Counted from the stretch's first letter, positions 1-10,228 are shown. The stretch is DNA of 64,000 nucleotides from Rhodocyclaceae bacterium (GCA_020445745.1 JAGRGB010000029.1:124001-188000), one strand, 5' to 3'. A program made the numbers and translations. Notes: generated from the letters alone by a model not told the origin.

Positions 1-605
1 TCCTGGCCAATGCGGTGGCCTTCGTGAAGGTCACCGATCCGGTCAAGGCGGTGTATGGCGTGACCGACTACGCCGAGGCGATCCGCAACCTGATCATGAC
101 CACCCTGCGTTCGATCATCGGCGAGATGGAGCTCGACGAGGCGCTGTCTTCGCGCGACAAGATCAAGGCCCGGCTGCGCGAGAGCATCGCCGACGAGGCC
201 GTGGATTGGGGCCTCACGGTCAAGTCGGTGGAGATCCAGGACATCAACCCGTCCCAGTCGATGCAGAAGGCGATGGAGATGCAGGCCGCCGCCGAGCGCG
301 AACGCAAGGCGATGGTGACCAAGGCCGAAGGCGAAAAGCAGTCGGCGATCCTCGAAGCCGATGCCAGGCTCGAGGCGGCCAAGCGCGATGCCAGTGCCCA
401 GGTGATGCTGGCCGAGGCCTCGGCCGAGGCGATCCGCCGGGTGACCAAGGCGATCGGCAGCGAGACCGCGCCCGTCTATTACATGCTCGGCGAGCGCTAC
501 GTTCAGGCGCTGCGCGCCCTCGGCGAATCCGACAACTCGAAGCTGGTGGTGCTGCCGGGCGACATCCGCGAGGCCTTGAAAGGCCTCTTCAGCCAGGCGC
601 GGTGA
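1..605 (+). CDS. SPFH/Band 7 (stomatin/slipin-like) protein, 5' end outside window
   Basis: The frame is open from base 3, so the gene starts before the window; about 200 C-terminal residues are present. The first part (VTDPVKAVYGV, TTLRSIIGEMELDEALSSRDK) is the conserved second half of the SPFH domain of stomatin/slipin proteins. It is followed by the typical long helix rich in Ala, Glu and Lys (AAAERERKA, EGEKQSAI) that drives oligomerisation. The family makes membrane-anchored ring or cage assemblies that influence membrane proteases and microdomains; a partner NfeD-like gene often lies upstream, outside this window. The last 17 bases overlap tail to tail with the minus-strand glycosyltransferase gene. 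The family call is strong; the exact subfamily is not, because the membrane anchor is missing here. Confidence 0.88.
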   Translation, partial: LANAVAFVKVTDPVKAVYGVTDYAEAIRNLIMTTLRSIIGEMELDEALSSRDKIKARLRESIADEAVDWGLTVKSVEIQDINPSQSMQKAMEMQAAAERERKAMVTKAEGEKQSAILEADARLEAAKRDASAQVMLAEASAEAIRRVTKAIGSETAPVYYMLGERYVQALRALGESDNSKLVVLPGDIREALKGLFSQAR

Positions 606-2067
606 GCGGCGCCGCGGCGTAGCCGCGGAATCCGGCGAGCAGGTAAAGATGGACGCGCCGCTCGAAGTCGCGGTGCACGCGTACGACTCGCTCGCCGAGA
701 TCGCTGGCCGAATCGAAGCGCGCGAGCACCGACTCGTCCAGCGGCTCGCGGCTGACGAACAGCAGGTCGCGACCGCGGGCGCCGGCCAGGCTGGTGGTCA
801 GCTGGTAGTGGTCGATGACCCGGCCTTCGGGATTCCAGCTGGCGTACTCGCGGGGCCCGAGGAAGTAGATCAGGTGGGCCAGCAGGTCTCGGTCGCGGGC
901 CACCAGAATCGCCTGCGGGTGCTCGTGCAGTGCCGGCGCCACTGCCTGCGCCAGCTCGTGCCAGCCCCGCGCGCGCTTGTATGGATCCTTGTTGCGGCTG
1001 ATCTCGACGCCGACGCCACGTGCGATGTCCGGCCAGTGATAGACCGCGCTGACCAGCAGCAGGTTGATCAGCACGGTGGCCGTCAGGGTGCGCCAGCGCC
1101 GCGTGTCGCCCAGCCAGCCGGCAGTGAGCACGACACCGGCGACGAAGGACGGCGCCGCCCAGTTGCCGTTGGCCCCCCCGCGCAGCGCCTGCGCGCTGAC
1201 CAGCGCCAGCAGCGGCAGGCTCATGCCGAGCAGCATCCGCCACACCGGGTCGCGCACGCCCAGGACGGTCCGCACGATCGCCCACAGCATGCCCAGGAAC
1301 AGCAGCGGGCCCATCGACAGCCATTGCCCGCCCAGGAACTCGCCGAGATTGCTTCGATCCCCGGGATTGTCGTCGAGCTGGGTGATGTCTGCGGTGTGGC
1401 GGAAGGTCGGGAAGTCATGGCTCCAGTTCCACCACAGGTTGGGCGCGAATACCAGCAGCGCGATCAGCAGCGCGACCCACGGCCGTGGCCCGGCGAGTGC
1501 GCGTCGGCCGGTGCCGCTGGCCAGCATCACGAGTAGAGCCGAAGGCAGGAAGGCCGCCATCGTGTACTTCGTCAGCAGGCCGAGCCCGACCCACACGCCG
1601 AGCAGCAGCCATTGGCGCCAGCCGCCGTCCTCGTAAAGCCCAGACCACAACGCGAGCATGGCCAAGGACCAGAACAGCAACAGCGGAGCGTCGGTGGACA
1701 CGAACAGGCCGAGGGCGCCAACCAGCGGCATGGTCAGGAAAGCGAGGCCGGCCCAGAAACCGACGCGCTCGTCGAACATCAACGAAGCGAGGCGGAAGAT
1801 CACCAGCGCGGCGATCGGATAGCACAGCAGCGACGGCAGCTTGATCGCCAGCAGGCCGTCGCCGAACAGCGCGCCACTGGCCGCGATCAGTGCCGCTATC
1901 ACCGGCGGTTTCGAGAAGTAGCCCCAGTCGAGGGCCTTCGACCAGCCCCAGTAGTAGGCTTCGTCGACGTAGAGATCGATGCCCAGGTGCTGGATCACCC
2001 ACATCCGGTAGGCGGTCAGCAGGACCGCGATCGCGGCCAGTGTCGGCGCGGCGCGGCTCGGGCTCAT
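589..2067 (-). CDS. GT39-type (ArnT/PMT-like) membrane glycosyltransferase
   Basis: A 492-residue multi-spanning protein. After the first membrane helix it carries the acidic motif LYVDEAYYWGW (about residues 30-40), followed by KPPVIA, which is the hallmark first periplasmic loop of PMT/ArnT glycosyltransferases that use polyprenyl-phosphate sugars. Roughly ten further hydrophobic segments follow, then a short periplasmic C-terminal domain. Such enzymes move a sugar from a lipid carrier to lipid A, a protein or a glycan on the periplasmic side; the substrate cannot be read from sequence. Its ATG overlaps the stop of the upstream GT39 gene by four bases (ATGA), so the two are translationally coupled. 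It is the last gene of the four-gene operon. Confidence 0.85.
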   Translation of the reverse strand: MSPSRAAPTLAAIAVLLTAYRMWVIQHLGIDLYVDEAYYWGWSKALDWGYFSKPPVIAALIAASGALFGDGLLAIKLPSLLCYPIAALVIFRLASLMFDERVGFWAGLAFLTMPLVGALGLFVSTDAPLLLFWSLAMLALWSGLYEDGGWRQWLLLGVWVGLGLLTKYTMAAFLPSALLVMLASGTGRRALAGPRPWVALLIALLVFAPNLWWNWSHDFPTFRHTADITQLDDNPGDRSNLGEFLGGQWLSMGPLLFLGMLWAIVRTVLGVRDPVWRMLLGMSLPLLALVSAQALRGGANGNWAAPSFVAGVVLTAGWLGDTRRWRTLTATVLINLLLVSAVYHWPDIARGVGVEISRNKDPYKRARGWHELAQAVAPALHEHPQAILVARDRDLLAHLIYFLGPREYASWNPEGRVIDHYQLTTSLAGARGRDLLFVSREPLDESVLARFDSASDLGERVVRVHRDFERRVHLYLLAGFRGYAAAPLTAPG

Positions 2068-3620
2068 GGCATCTGCCGGCGCAGGATCACGACGCCGCCT
2101 TCGACCCCCACCGTGCGGTAGCCGCTGTCCGGTACGCGATCGATGCGGGTCACGGCGAGGCCGCCCGGCTCCGGCTGGCGGCGAGGCGTCACCGCCTGGC
2201 GATAGACGCTGAAACTCGGTGCGGTATAGCTCATCAGGGTCACCGGCTCGCCGGTCTCGCGGAGCGCCAGCGCCGCGCGCTTGACCGGGCCCTGGGCGAG
2301 TTCGCCGGCAAGCGGCACCACGAACACCACCAGCAGCAGACCCTGCAGCGCACCGGCGCTCGCCAGCCGCCGCCAGATCGGCACCCGCGAGAGGTGGAAC
2401 AACGCGGCCCAGCACGCGATGCCGCCGAATGTGGCGAGGACGTAGAACGGGCTGGTCTCGGCCACCGCCCGGCCGAGCTGGGCGCGGCTGTAGGCGTCGC
2501 CGGCCTGGCTGGCGGCGAGTGCCGCGAGGATCCACGGCAGCATCGCATAGACGGCCATCAGGATCGCCGGTGGCAATCCGTGGGCCCAGACCCGCTTCAG
2601 GTCGTCGCGGTGGGCCGCGATCAGCAGGAACAGCGGTGTGCAGCCATACAGCACGTAGTGCGGCAGCTTGGTGCCCGACAGACTGAAGAAGGCCACCACG
2701 AAGGCCGCCCAGATCCACAGCAGGCGACGCACGCCGGTGGCGAGGTCGTCCCGCAGTCCCCTGATCGCGGCGAACAGGGGGCCGGTCCAGGGCAGCAGCA
2801 GCAGCGGTACCGCGAACAGATAGTAGGCGATGCTGCCGCCGTGGCCTTCGAGCGTGCCGGAGAAGCGCTCGACGTTGTGCCTCAGGACGAAGCCGTCGAT
2901 GAACAATTGGCCGTGGATGTTCAGTGCCGCGGCATACCACGGGACCACCAGCAGCAGGAAGATCAGCCAGCCGAGGGGATCGGCCACGGCCTTCAGCCAG
3001 CGCCGCCAATGGCCGCGCGAGGCGCAGTAGAGCAGGGTGACGGCGGCCGGTACGAGGATCGCGATCGGCCCCTTGGTGAGCGCGCCGAGTCCCATCCACA
3101 GGAAGCTGCGCAGCAGCGGCAGGCGCCGGCCGGACTCGAGGTGACGCCAGGCGTCGAACAGGGTCAGCGCCAGCAACAGGTTGAGCAGCGCGTCGGCGGT
3201 GGCGGCGCGACCGATGATCATCGGCCCTAGGGAGGTCGATGCGACCGCCAGCGCGGCGAGCGCGGCATCGGCACCGAAACGCTGCCGGGCGAAGTGCCAC
3301 GTGGCGTAGCACCAGGCGATCGCGGCCAGCGCCGACGGCAGGCGGAACGCCCATTCGCTGGGACCCAGCGCGAGATAGGCGAGCGCCTGCAGCCAGTAGA
3401 TCAGGATCGGTTTGTCGAAGCGATGCTCGCCGTTGAGATAGGTCGACAGGAAGTCGCCGCGCTCGAACATCTCGCGGGTGGCCTCCGAGAAGGCACCCTC
3501 GTCCACGTCGAACAGCGGCGCGCTGCCGAGGCACAGCAGGTACATCACCGGCGGCAGCAGGAACACCAGAATCCGGAACCAGTCCGGCTTTGGCGCGAGG
3601 GTGGTCGGTCGTCGGATCAT
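2064..3620 (-). CDS. GT39-type (ArnT-like) membrane glycosyltransferase
   Basis: 518 residues. Residues 38-72 hold the ArnT-type signature: LFDVDEGAFSEATREM, then FDKPILIYW, with the acidic pair expected to bind the polyprenyl-phosphate sugar and metal. About eleven to twelve hydrophobic segments span the protein and a soluble C-terminal periplasmic part follows, in line with 500-550 residues for the family. It is a paralogue of the next gene, so two different sugars or two acceptors are plausible. The stop overlaps the start of that gene (ATGA), and its own start lies four bases inside the GT2 gene's end. With the GT2 enzyme making a polyprenyl-phosphate sugar, it is the likely transferase; lipid A or envelope glycan is the probable acceptor. 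Confidence 0.87.
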   Translation of the reverse strand: MIRRPTTLAPKPDWFRILVFLLPPVMYLLCLGSAPLFDVDEGAFSEATREMFERGDFLSTYLNGEHRFDKPILIYWLQALAYLALGPSEWAFRLPSALAAIAWCYATWHFARQRFGADAALAALAVASTSLGPMIIGRAATADALLNLLLALTLFDAWRHLESGRRLPLLRSFLWMGLGALTKGPIAILVPAAVTLLYCASRGHWRRWLKAVADPLGWLIFLLLVVPWYAAALNIHGQLFIDGFVLRHNVERFSGTLEGHGGSIAYYLFAVPLLLLPWTGPLFAAIRGLRDDLATGVRRLLWIWAAFVVAFFSLSGTKLPHYVLYGCTPLFLLIAAHRDDLKRVWAHGLPPAILMAVYAMLPWILAALAASQAGDAYSRAQLGRAVAETSPFYVLATFGGIACWAALFHLSRVPIWRRLASAGALQGLLLVVFVVPLAGELAQGPVKRAALALRETGEPVTLMSYTAPSFSVYRQAVTPRRQPEPGGLAVTRIDRVPDSGYRTVGVEGGVVILRRQMP

Positions 3621-4672
3621 GCCGGTTCGTGCCAGCCCTCGTCGGCACGCAGGGCCTCGCTCGGGCGCACCAGGTAGGCCTGGGCGCCGCCGGACTCGAA
3701 CAGCACCCGCGTCAACAGTTCGGCCAGCACGCCCGAGGTGACCATCTGGATGCCGGCGATCACCAGGAAGAAGCCGCCGAACAGCAGCGGGCGGGTGCCG
3801 ATGTCCTCGCCGAGCAGCAGCTTGACCGCCACCAGATAGGTGAGGATGGCAGCGCCGAGGGCGCCGAGGGCGATGCCGATGCCGCCGAAGAAGTGCCCGG
3901 GCCGGGTGCGGTAGCGCATGAAGAAGAAGACGAAGAGCAGGTCCAGCACGACTCGGAAGGTTCGCGAGATGCCGTACTTGGATTGGCCGAACACCCGCGC
4001 GTGATGGTTAACCACCTCCTGGGCGATGCGCTGCGGCGTGGTCACGGTGGCGAGCCAGGCGGGGATGAAGCGGTGCATCTCGCCAAACAGCTTGACGTTC
4101 TTGATCGCCGAGCCGCGGAACACCTTCAGGCTGCAGCCATAGTCCTTCAGGCGCACGCCGGTCATGCGGGCGATCAGGCGGTTGGCGATGCGCGACGGGA
4201 TCTTGCGCAGCAGCAGGCCGTCCTGGCGGTTCTTGCGCCAGCCGGCGACCAGGTCGAGGTCCTCGCGCAGCAGGCGGCCGACCATGCGCGGGATGTCCAC
4301 CGGATCGTTCTGCAGGTCGCCGTCCATGGTCACGATGACGTCACCGCGGGCGGCGTCGATGCCGGCCTGCATCGCCGCGGTCTGCTTGAAATTGCGCAGC
4401 AATTCGACGACCCGCACATGGGCGCCGCGCTCGGCCGCAGCACGCCGCAATTCGGCAGGGGTCGCGTCCGAGCTGCCGTCGTCCACCAGCACGATCTCCC
4501 AAGGCTGGGGGTAACCGTCGAGGGCCTGGTGCACGCGCTCGAGCAGCGGCTCGACGTTCTCGGCCTCGTTGTACATCGGGACGACCAGCGACAGCCGGTG
4601 GGGCGGCAGGTCGTCGGGAATCTCGGGGGTGGCTGGGGGCAGCGGCGGCGCCGTGGTGGCAGGAGCGTTCAT
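3617..4672 (-). CDS. GT2 polyprenyl-phosphate glycosyltransferase (ArnC/DPM1-like)
   Basis: 351 residues. The N-terminal catalytic domain shows the GT-A markers LSVVPMYNEAENV (residues about 30-42), EIVLVDDGSSDAT and the DXD-like TMDGDLQNDP, all typical of dolichyl/undecaprenyl-phosphate sugar synthases. Residues about 245-330 form two or more hydrophobic helices, as in ArnC and GtrB, which anchor the enzyme to the inner membrane. It would load a sugar from a nucleotide donor onto undecaprenyl phosphate on the cytoplasmic side, supplying the two GT39 enzymes downstream. The start overlaps the upstream stop by ATGA (4669-4672), which fixes the start choice. A longer frame open to 5128 is only read-through opposite the neighbouring gene. 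Confidence 0.9.
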   Translation of the reverse strand: MNAPATTAPPLPPATPEIPDDLPPHRLSLVVPMYNEAENVEPLLERVHQALDGYPQPWEIVLVDDGSSDATPAELRRAAAERGAHVRVVELLRNFKQTAAMQAGIDAARGDVIVTMDGDLQNDPVDIPRMVGRLLREDLDLVAGWRKNRQDGLLLRKIPSRIANRLIARMTGVRLKDYGCSLKVFRGSAIKNVKLFGEMHRFIPAWLATVTTPQRIAQEVVNHHARVFGQSKYGISRTFRVVLDLLFVFFFMRYRTRPGHFFGGIGIALGALGAAILTYLVAVKLLLGEDIGTRPLLFGGFFLVIAGIQMVTSGVLAELLTRVLFESGGAQAYLVRPSEALRADEGWHEPA

Positions 4673-5592
4673 TGTGTGTTGGAAGTCTCGTTGGGGTCGG
4701 TTAGCGGGCGCATCAGGCCGGCGATCCAGGCCAGGGAGCCGGCCAGCACGGCACTGGCGATGACCAGCAGGTGCAGGGCCAGCGCGACCTGCAGGCCGTG
4801 GGCCAGGGCGACGCCGGAAGGCAGCATGGCGGCGGCGGCGCCGGCCTCGTAGGTGCCGAAGCCGGCCACGCCCTGGACCGGCAGGATCGCTGCCAGCTCG
4901 GCGCCGAGGGCGCCGGCGGCGCCGGTCGGCAGGCCGGCCGGCAGCAATTCGGCCAGTACCCAGGCCTGGGTCAACAGCTTGACCGACCAGTTGGCGATCG
5001 TCCACAGCCAGCCGAAGCGGGCATGGCGGGTCGAATCGGCGAAGGCGTCGCGCAGCCTGCCCAGGCGCGCGGCGACCGCCGAGCCCTGGTGCCAGCGATG
5101 GGGGGCGCGTGCCCAGCGCGGCAACCACAGCGCCATACCGACGACCAGCGCGACACCGGCGACGCGCAGCGGCAGCGCCAGGCCGGGCCAGACTGCGGCG
5201 GCGAGGGCCGCGACGACGAAGGCGTCCTGCAGCCGGAACCAGAACAGCGAGGCGATCGCACGGGGCAACGGCGTGCCGAACTGGCGGCGCAGGAGCAGCG
5301 GGAAGGCGGCCTCGCCGCCACGGAAGGGCACCACGTTGACCATCGCGTTATGCACCAGCACGATGCGCAGGCAGGCTAGGTAGCGGCCGCCGGTGTCGCC
5401 GCGGAACTCGTCGCTGACGCGCAACGCGCGCAGCGCATAGCTCAGCGCGAATCCGCCCAGGGCAAGCATGATCAGCCCGGGACTGAAGCTGGCGAGGCTG
5501 TCGCCGAGGGTCCGCCAGCGACCGTCGCTCGCCAGCCAGACCAGCAGGGCCAGGCTCAGCAGCAGTGCCAGCAGCCGTTTCAGCGATCCCAC
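4669..5592 (-). CDS. Lysylphosphatidylglycerol synthase TM region/UPF0104-type flippase-like membrane protein
   Basis: 307 residues with about seven to eight hydrophobic segments and the family landmarks YALRALRVS near residue 55, VVPFRGGEAAFP near residue 90 and the GVAGFGTYEAG loop near residue 235, which characterise the LPG_synthase_TM (UPF0104) fold. Members stand next to polyprenyl-phosphate glycosyltransferases and are thought to help move or handle lipid-linked sugars, though the biochemical role is not settled. It is the first gene of the minus-strand operon with the GT2 and two GT39 genes. No peptidyl-lysine transferase (MprF) catalytic domain is present, so lysyl-PG synthesis is excluded. 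Confidence 0.82.
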   Translation of the reverse strand: MGSLKRLLALLLSLALLVWLASDGRWRTLGDSLASFSPGLIMLALGGFALSYALRALRVSDEFRGDTGGRYLACLRIVLVHNAMVNVVPFRGGEAAFPLLLRRQFGTPLPRAIASLFWFRLQDAFVVAALAAAVWPGLALPLRVAGVALVVGMALWLPRWARAPHRWHQGSAVAARLGRLRDAFADSTRHARFGWLWTIANWSVKLLTQAWVLAELLPAGLPTGAAGALGAELAAILPVQGVAGFGTYEAGAAAAMLPSGVALAHGLQVALALHLLVIASAVLAGSLAWIAGLMRPLTDPNETSNTQ

Positions 5593-5673
5593 GGCGGGCT
5601 CGCCTGCGCCGCGCCGGCGGCATCTCGGAAGGCTCGGGGCAACACGAATGTTCGCGGCTAGTCAGGACGCTGG

Positions 5674-5679
5674 ATTGTA
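5674..5679 (-). promoter_or_regulatory. Candidate -10 element for the glycosyltransferase operon
   Basis: Reading the minus strand, TACAAT (five of six to TATAAT) lies 82 bases before the ATG of the flippase-like gene. No good -35 hexamer is found 16-18 bases upstream, so the call rests on the -10 alone. It stands divergent to the purL promoter candidate 68 bases away. Confidence 0.35.
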
Positions 5680-5746
5680 TCTCAAGGCCCGTCGGCGGCG
5701 TGCCACGGGCGGCCCCGCCGGCACCGGCCGGGCCCGGCGGCTCGGG

Positions 5747-5752
5747 TATAAT
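5747..5752 (+). promoter_or_regulatory. Candidate purL promoter, -10 TATAAT
   Basis: A perfect TATAAT within GGGTATAATCC in an otherwise very GC-rich stretch, 61 bases before the purL ATG. The predicted transcript start is about 5759, giving a leader of roughly 54 bases. There is no recognisable -35 box. I see no PurR-like operator. Confidence 0.5.
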
Positions 5753-5812
5753 CCGCGCTTCCCGTCCTACCCGCGGAAGTGCTCCCTTCCGCCATGAGCC
5801 CCGACGTCGTCC

Positions 5813-8800
5813 ATGCCCCAGATCCTCAGCCTGCGCGGCGCGCCGGCCTTGTCCGCGCCGCGCCTTTCCCGTCTCCACAACGACTTGCAGGCACACCTCC
5901 CGGGCCTGCGGTCGGTCGATGCCGAGTTTGCCTACTTCGTCAAAACGCAGTCTGATCTCGATGCCGAGGCGCTCGCCAAGCTGAAGGACCTGCTCGACGC
6001 CCATCCGGCGCGCGACGCCGTGGCGGACGGGTCGCTGCTGCTGGTGACGCCGCGACTCGGGACGATCTCGCCGTGGTCGTCGAAGGCCACCGACATCGTC
6101 CATCAATGCGGCCTGGACGCGGTGCTACGGGTCGAGCGCGGCATCGCCTACCGGCTGGTCCTGCGTGGCCGCCTCGACGACGCCACGCGACGTGCCGCAT
6201 GCGCGCTGGTGCACGACCGCATGACCGAGTCGGTGCTCGGTTCGGTGGATGATGCCGCGGCGCTGTTCCGCCACTACCCGCCGCAGCCGCTCGCCACCGT
6301 CGATCTGGCCGGCGGCGGACGCGATGCGCTGGTCGCCGCCAACGTCGCGCTCGGGCTGGCCCTGTCCGACGACGAGATCGACTATCTGGTGGACAGCTTC
6401 GGGCGTGTCGGCCGCGATCCGACCGATGTCGAACTGATGATGTTCGCCCAGGCCAACTCGGAGCACTGCCGCCACAAGATCTTCAATGCCGACTGGGTGA
6501 TCGACGCCCGCCCGTGCGACAAGACCCTGTTCGCCATGATCCGAGACACCCACCAGGCGCATCCCGGCGGCACCGTGGTGGCCTACACGGACAATGCCTC
6601 GGTGATCGAGGGTGCCGTGGTGGACCGCTTCTATCCGAACGCCGACGGCGAATGGCGCTTCTCGGCAGAACCGACACATATCCTGGCCAAGGTCGAGACC
6701 CACAACCATCCGACCGCGATTTCCCCGTTCCCGGGCGCGGCGACCGGCGCCGGCGGCGAGATTCGCGACGAGGGCGCCACCGGCCGCGGCTCCAGGCCGA
6801 AGGCCGGCTTGGTGGGCTTCTCGGTGTCGAATCTGGAGATCCCGGGCTTCGCGCAGCCGTGGGAATCCCCCCATGGACGTCCGCAACGCATCGCCTCGGC
6901 CCTCGACATCATGATCGAAGGCCCGATCGGCGCCGCCGCCTTCAACAACGAGTTCGGACGACCGAACCTGGCCGGCTACTTCCGAACCTTCGAGCAGGAA
7001 GTGATGGGCGAGGTGCGCGGCTATCACAAGCCGATCATGATTGCCGGCGGCATCGGCAGCATCCAGGCGCAGCAGAGTCACAAGAAGCGCTTCGCCGCCG
7101 GTACGCTGCTGATCCAGCTCGGCGGTCCGGGCATGCTGATCGGACTGGGCGGCGGGGCAGCCTCTTCGATGAGCACCGGCAGCAATGCCGCCGACCTCGA
7201 CTTCGCTTCGGTGCAGCGCGGCAACCCGGAGATCCAGCGCCGCTGCCAGGAGGTGATCGACGCCTGCTGGCAGCGCGGCGAAGCCAACCCGATCCTGTCG
7301 ATCCACGACGTCGGCGCCGGCGGCCTGTCCAACGCGATGCCCGAGCTGGCCGATTCGGCCGGACTCGGTGCGAGTCTGGAGCTGCGCGAGGTGCACATCG
7401 AGGAGCCGGGCATGAGCCCGCGCGAGATCTGGTGCAACGAATCCCAGGAACGCTACGTGCTGGCGATCGCGCCGGAAAGCCTGGCGCAGTTCGACGCCAT
7501 CTGCGCCCGCGAGCGTTGCCCCTACGCGGTGCTCGGCGCGGCTGCCGGCGACCGCCGGCTGACGGTCGCCGACCGGCACTTCGGCAACAAGCCGGTGGAC
7601 ATGGAGATGCAGGTGTTGCTCGGCAAGCCGCCGAAGATGACCCGCAGCGTTTCGCGCCGGGCAGTCTTCCTGCCACCCTTCGACGTCACCGACATCGTCC
7701 TCGACGAGGCCTGCCGGCGCGTGCTGAGGATGCCCGCGGTGGCGTCGAAGAGCTTCCTGATCACGATCGGCGATCGCACCGTGGGCGGCATGACGGCGCG
7801 CGACCAGATGGTCGGGCCGTGGCAGGTGCCGGTGGCCGACGTGGCGGTGACGACGATGAGCTTCCGCGGCTACCGGGGCGAGGCGTTCGCGCTCGGCGAG
7901 CGCTGCGCGCTGGCCTGCGTCGATGCGCCGGCCTCCGGTCGCATGGCGGTCGGCGAGTCGATCACCAATATCGCCGCCGCCGACATCGCCGATCTCGGCG
8001 CGGTCAAGCTGTCGGCCAACTGGATGGCGGCGGCCGGGCATCGCGGCGAGGACGCGAAGCTCTACGACACCGTCGCGGCGGTGTCGGCGTTCTGCCGCGA
8101 GGCGGGGCTGTCGATCCCGGTCGGCAAGGATTCGCTGTCGATGAAGACCGCGTGGGAGGCGGACGGCGCAGCGCGGCAGGTGGTGGCCCCGCTGTCCTTG
8201 ATCGTCACCGCCTTCGCGCCGGTAGACGACGTACGGCGTACCCTCACGCCGCAGCTGCGCTTTCCCCCGGACGAGGCCACCGAGCTGCTGCTGATCGATC
8301 TCGGACAGGGGCGCCAGCGCTTCGGCGGATCGGCACTGGCCCAGGCCTACGGCTCGGCCGGCGAACATGCCCCGGACGTCGACGCCGGGGACCTCGCGCG
8401 CTTCTTCGCGCTGATCCAGCGCTACCGCCGCGAAGGCCTGCTGCTCGCATACCACGACAAGGGTGACGGCGGCCTGTTCGCGACCCTGTGCGAGATGGCC
8501 TTCGCGTCGCGCTGCGGCCTCTCGGTGATGCTCGACACGGTGTGCTACGACCCGTTCATGAACGACGTCGATGGCCTCGACAAGCGGCCGGACACCCTCA
8601 AGGGACGTTTCCACGACCGCATCTTCGGTGGCCTGTTCGCCGAGGAACTGGGCGCGGTGATCCAGATCCGCCGCGCCGACCGCGCGCGGATCACCGCACC
8701 GCTGCGCGAAGCCGGGCTGGCCTATCACTTCATCGGGGAGCCCAACGACAAGGACGAGATCCGGCTGTGGCGCAATGCCAAGCTGATGTTCAGCGCGCCA

Positions 8801-9745
8801 CGCGCCGAACTGCTCCAGCTATGGTCGGAGACCGGTCACCGCATCGCCCGCCTGCGCGACGATGCGGACTGTGCCGACGAGGAATTCGCGTCGCTCGCCG
8901 CGCCGGGCAATCCGGGTCTCGGCGTCGCCCTCGGCTTCGACGTCGCGCAGGACGTCGCAGCGCCGATGATCATGTCCGGCGCGCGACCGCGGATCGCGAT
9001 CCTTCGCGAGCAGGGGGTCAATTCGCAGGCCGAAATGGCTGCGGCGTTCGCTCGTGCGGGCTTTGCGCCGATCGACGTGCATATGTCGGATCTGAAGGCC
9101 GGCCGCAGCCGGCTGGACGACTTCCAGGGTCTGGCGGCGTGCGGCGGCTTCTCCTATGGCGACGTGCTGGGTGCCGGTCAGGGCTGGGCCAAGTCGGTCC
9201 TGTTCGATCCGCAGACGCGCGACATGTTCGCGGCCTTCTTCGAGCGTCGCGACACCTTCGCGCTGGGCGTGTGCAATGGTTGCCAGATGATGGCCCATCT
9301 CGCGCCGATCATCCCCGGCGCGGAGCATTGGCCGCGCTTCCATCGCAACCGCAGCGAACAGTTCGAAGCGCGCCTGGTGATGGTCGAGGTGGTCGACAGC
9401 GCATCGATAATGCTCGCCGGCATGGCCGGCAGCCGGATGCCCATCGTGGTCTCCCATGGCGAGGGGCGGGCGGAGTTCGCGGCCGGCGCGCAGTCCGGCG
9501 AGGTCGGTGCGTGCCTGCGCTATGTCGACAACGACGGGCGCGTCGCCAGCCGCTATCCGTTCAATCCGAACGGCTCTCGCGACGGCCTGACCGGATTCAC
9601 CAGCCGCGACGGGCGCTTCACGATCATGATGCCGCACCCGGAGCGGACGGCACGCACCGTACAGATGAGCTGGGCGCCCGAATGGCTCGGCGAGGACTCG
9701 CCGTGGGCGCGGATGTTCGCCAATGCGAGGGCCTGGCTGGGCTGA
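5813..9745 (+). CDS. purL: Phosphoribosylformylglycinamidine synthase (FGAM synthetase), large single-chain type
   Basis: 1310 residues, the normal size of the proteobacterial single-chain enzyme. It converts FGAR, glutamine and ATP to FGAM in the fourth step of purine synthesis. An N-terminal PurS-like domain (about 1-150) is followed by two FGAM synthetase halves with the motifs NSEHCRHK (about residue 220), [13 protein letters not shown] (about 295) and SIHDVGAGG (about 500). A class I glutaminase domain forms the C-terminus: the nucleophile is the Cys in GVCNGCQM (about residue 1153), with HPE near residue 1273. The alternative ATG at 5794 is out of frame. The gene stands alone; its stop is 15 bases from the convergent ProQ-like gene and no terminator is visible between them. 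Confidence 0.98.
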   Translation: MPQILSLRGAPALSAPRLSRLHNDLQAHLPGLRSVDAEFAYFVKTQSDLDAEALAKLKDLLDAHPARDAVADGSLLLVTPRLGTISPWSSKATDIVHQCGLDAVLRVERGIAYRLVLRGRLDDATRRAACALVHDRMTESVLGSVDDAAALFRHYPPQPLATVDLAGGGRDALVAANVALGLALSDDEIDYLVDSFGRVGRDPTDVELMMFAQANSEHCRHKIFNADWVIDARPCDKTLFAMIRDTHQAHPGGTVVAYTDNASVIEGAVVDRFYPNADGEWRFSAEPTHILAKVETHNHPTAISPFPGAATGAGGEIRDEGATGRGSRPKAGLVGFSVSNLEIPGFAQPWESPHGRPQRIASALDIMIEGPIGAAAFNNEFGRPNLAGYFRTFEQEVMGEVRGYHKPIMIAGGIGSIQAQQSHKKRFAAGTLLIQLGGPGMLIGLGGGAASSMSTGSNAADLDFASVQRGNPEIQRRCQEVIDACWQRGEANPILSIHDVGAGGLSNAMPELADSAGLGASLELREVHIEEPGMSPREIWCNESQERYVLAIAPESLAQFDAICARERCPYAVLGAAAGDRRLTVADRHFGNKPVDMEMQVLLGKPPKMTRSVSRRAVFLPPFDVTDIVLDEACRRVLRMPAVASKSFLITIGDRTVGGMTARDQMVGPWQVPVADVAVTTMSFRGYRGEAFALGERCALACVDAPASGRMAVGESITNIAAADIADLGAVKLSANWMAAAGHRGEDAKLYDTVAAVSAFCREAGLSIPVGKDSLSMKTAWEADGAARQVVAPLSLIVTAFAPVDDVRRTLTPQLRFPPDEATELLLIDLGQGRQRFGGSALAQAYGSAGEHAPDVDAGDLARFFALIQRYRREGLLLAYHDKGDGGLFATLCEMAFASRCGLSVMLDTVCYDPFMNDVDGLDKRPDTLKGRFHDRIFGGLFAEELGAVIQIRRADRARITAPLREAGLAYHFIGEPNDKDEIRLWRNAKLMFSAPRAELLQLWSETGHRIARLRDDADCADEEFASLAAPGNPGLGVALGFDVAQDVAAPMIMSGARPRIAILREQGVNSQAEMAAAFARAGFAPIDVHMSDLKAGRSRLDDFQGLAACGGFSYGDVLGAGQGWAKSVLFDPQTRDMFAAFFERRDTFALGVCNGCQMMAHLAPIIPGAEHWPRFHRNRSEQFEARLVMVEVVDSASIMLAGMAGSRMPIVVSHGEGRAEFAAGAQSGEVGACLRYVDNDGRVASRYPFNPNGSRDGLTGFTSRDGRFTIMMPHPERTARTVQMSWAPEWLGEDSPWARMFANARAWLG

Positions 9746-9760
9746 TGGGAGGGCGGACGC

Positions 9761-10180
9761 TCACTTGCCGTCACGGGAGAATCGCGCCGCCAGTTGCTGA
9801 AGCTTTTCGGCGCGGCGCTCGAGTTCGGCTTGTTCGCGCTGTTCGCGTTCCTGTTGCTCGCGCCGCTTGCGACGCTGCTCGAGCATCGTCGTGGCGCGTT
9901 TGCGGTGCTCCTCGGTCAGTTCGCCGACGGCTTCACCAGCGAGACTGTAGCGGCGGTTCTCGCTGGCCGTCGCCTTCAGATAGCGGGTCGAGCCGGTGTG
10001 CATGCGCAGGGCGGCTCGCAGGCACTTGGTGTCCAACTCGGGCAGCGCGGCGCTGATCTCGGCATCGATCCCGATCGCCAGGGGCTTGGCCTGGTCGATC
10101 ACGGGAAACTGCTTCTGCAATTGCCTGAGCAGCTTGCGGGCGGCGTCTTTGGCGGGCGAGGCTTTGGCGTTGTCGGTCAT
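9761..10180 (-). CDS. ProQ/FinO-family RNA-binding protein
   Basis: 139 residues from the ATG at 10180. Residues about 8-85 match the ProQ/FinO domain, with QLQKQFPVI, PLAIGI and the segment LRAALRMHTGSTRYL followed by RYSLAGE. These proteins bind structured 3' ends of sRNAs and mRNAs and act as RNA chaperones. The C-terminal third is a highly charged coiled coil of Gln, Arg and Glu repeats. A start at 10204 is possible, but no ribosome-binding site precedes it and the best -10 (10223-10228) would leave only a 12-base leader, so 10180 is preferred. The E. coli ProQ C-terminal Tudor-like domain is absent, as in the shorter FinO/RocC-like members. Confidence 0.85.
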   Translation of the reverse strand: MTDNAKASPAKDAARKLLRQLQKQFPVIDQAKPLAIGIDAEISAALPELDTKCLRAALRMHTGSTRYLKATASENRRYSLAGEAVGELTEEHRKRATTMLEQRRKRREQQEREQREQAELERRAEKLQQLAARFSRDGK

Positions 10181-10222
10181 CGGGTGGCCTGCGTGATCTT
10201 GCATTCGGGTGCGGTCATCGTG

Positions 10223-10228
10223 ATTATG
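10223..10228 (-). promoter_or_regulatory. Candidate -10 element for the ProQ/FinO-like gene
   Basis: CATAAT on the minus strand (five of six matches) 42 bases before the preferred ATG. It has no convincing -35 partner. Confidence 0.3.

Noticed and set aside
2068-3648. Apparent N-terminal extension of the last glycosyltransferase through the preceding gene
   Set aside because: The real start is the ATG at 2067 that overlaps the upstream stop; the extension is the wrong frame of the other GT39 gene.
6125-8728. Long minus-strand open frame (867 codons) opposite purL
   Set aside because: It mirrors the purL codon pattern, contains no recognisable domain and has His/Arg-rich composition typical of antisense frames in GC-rich genes.
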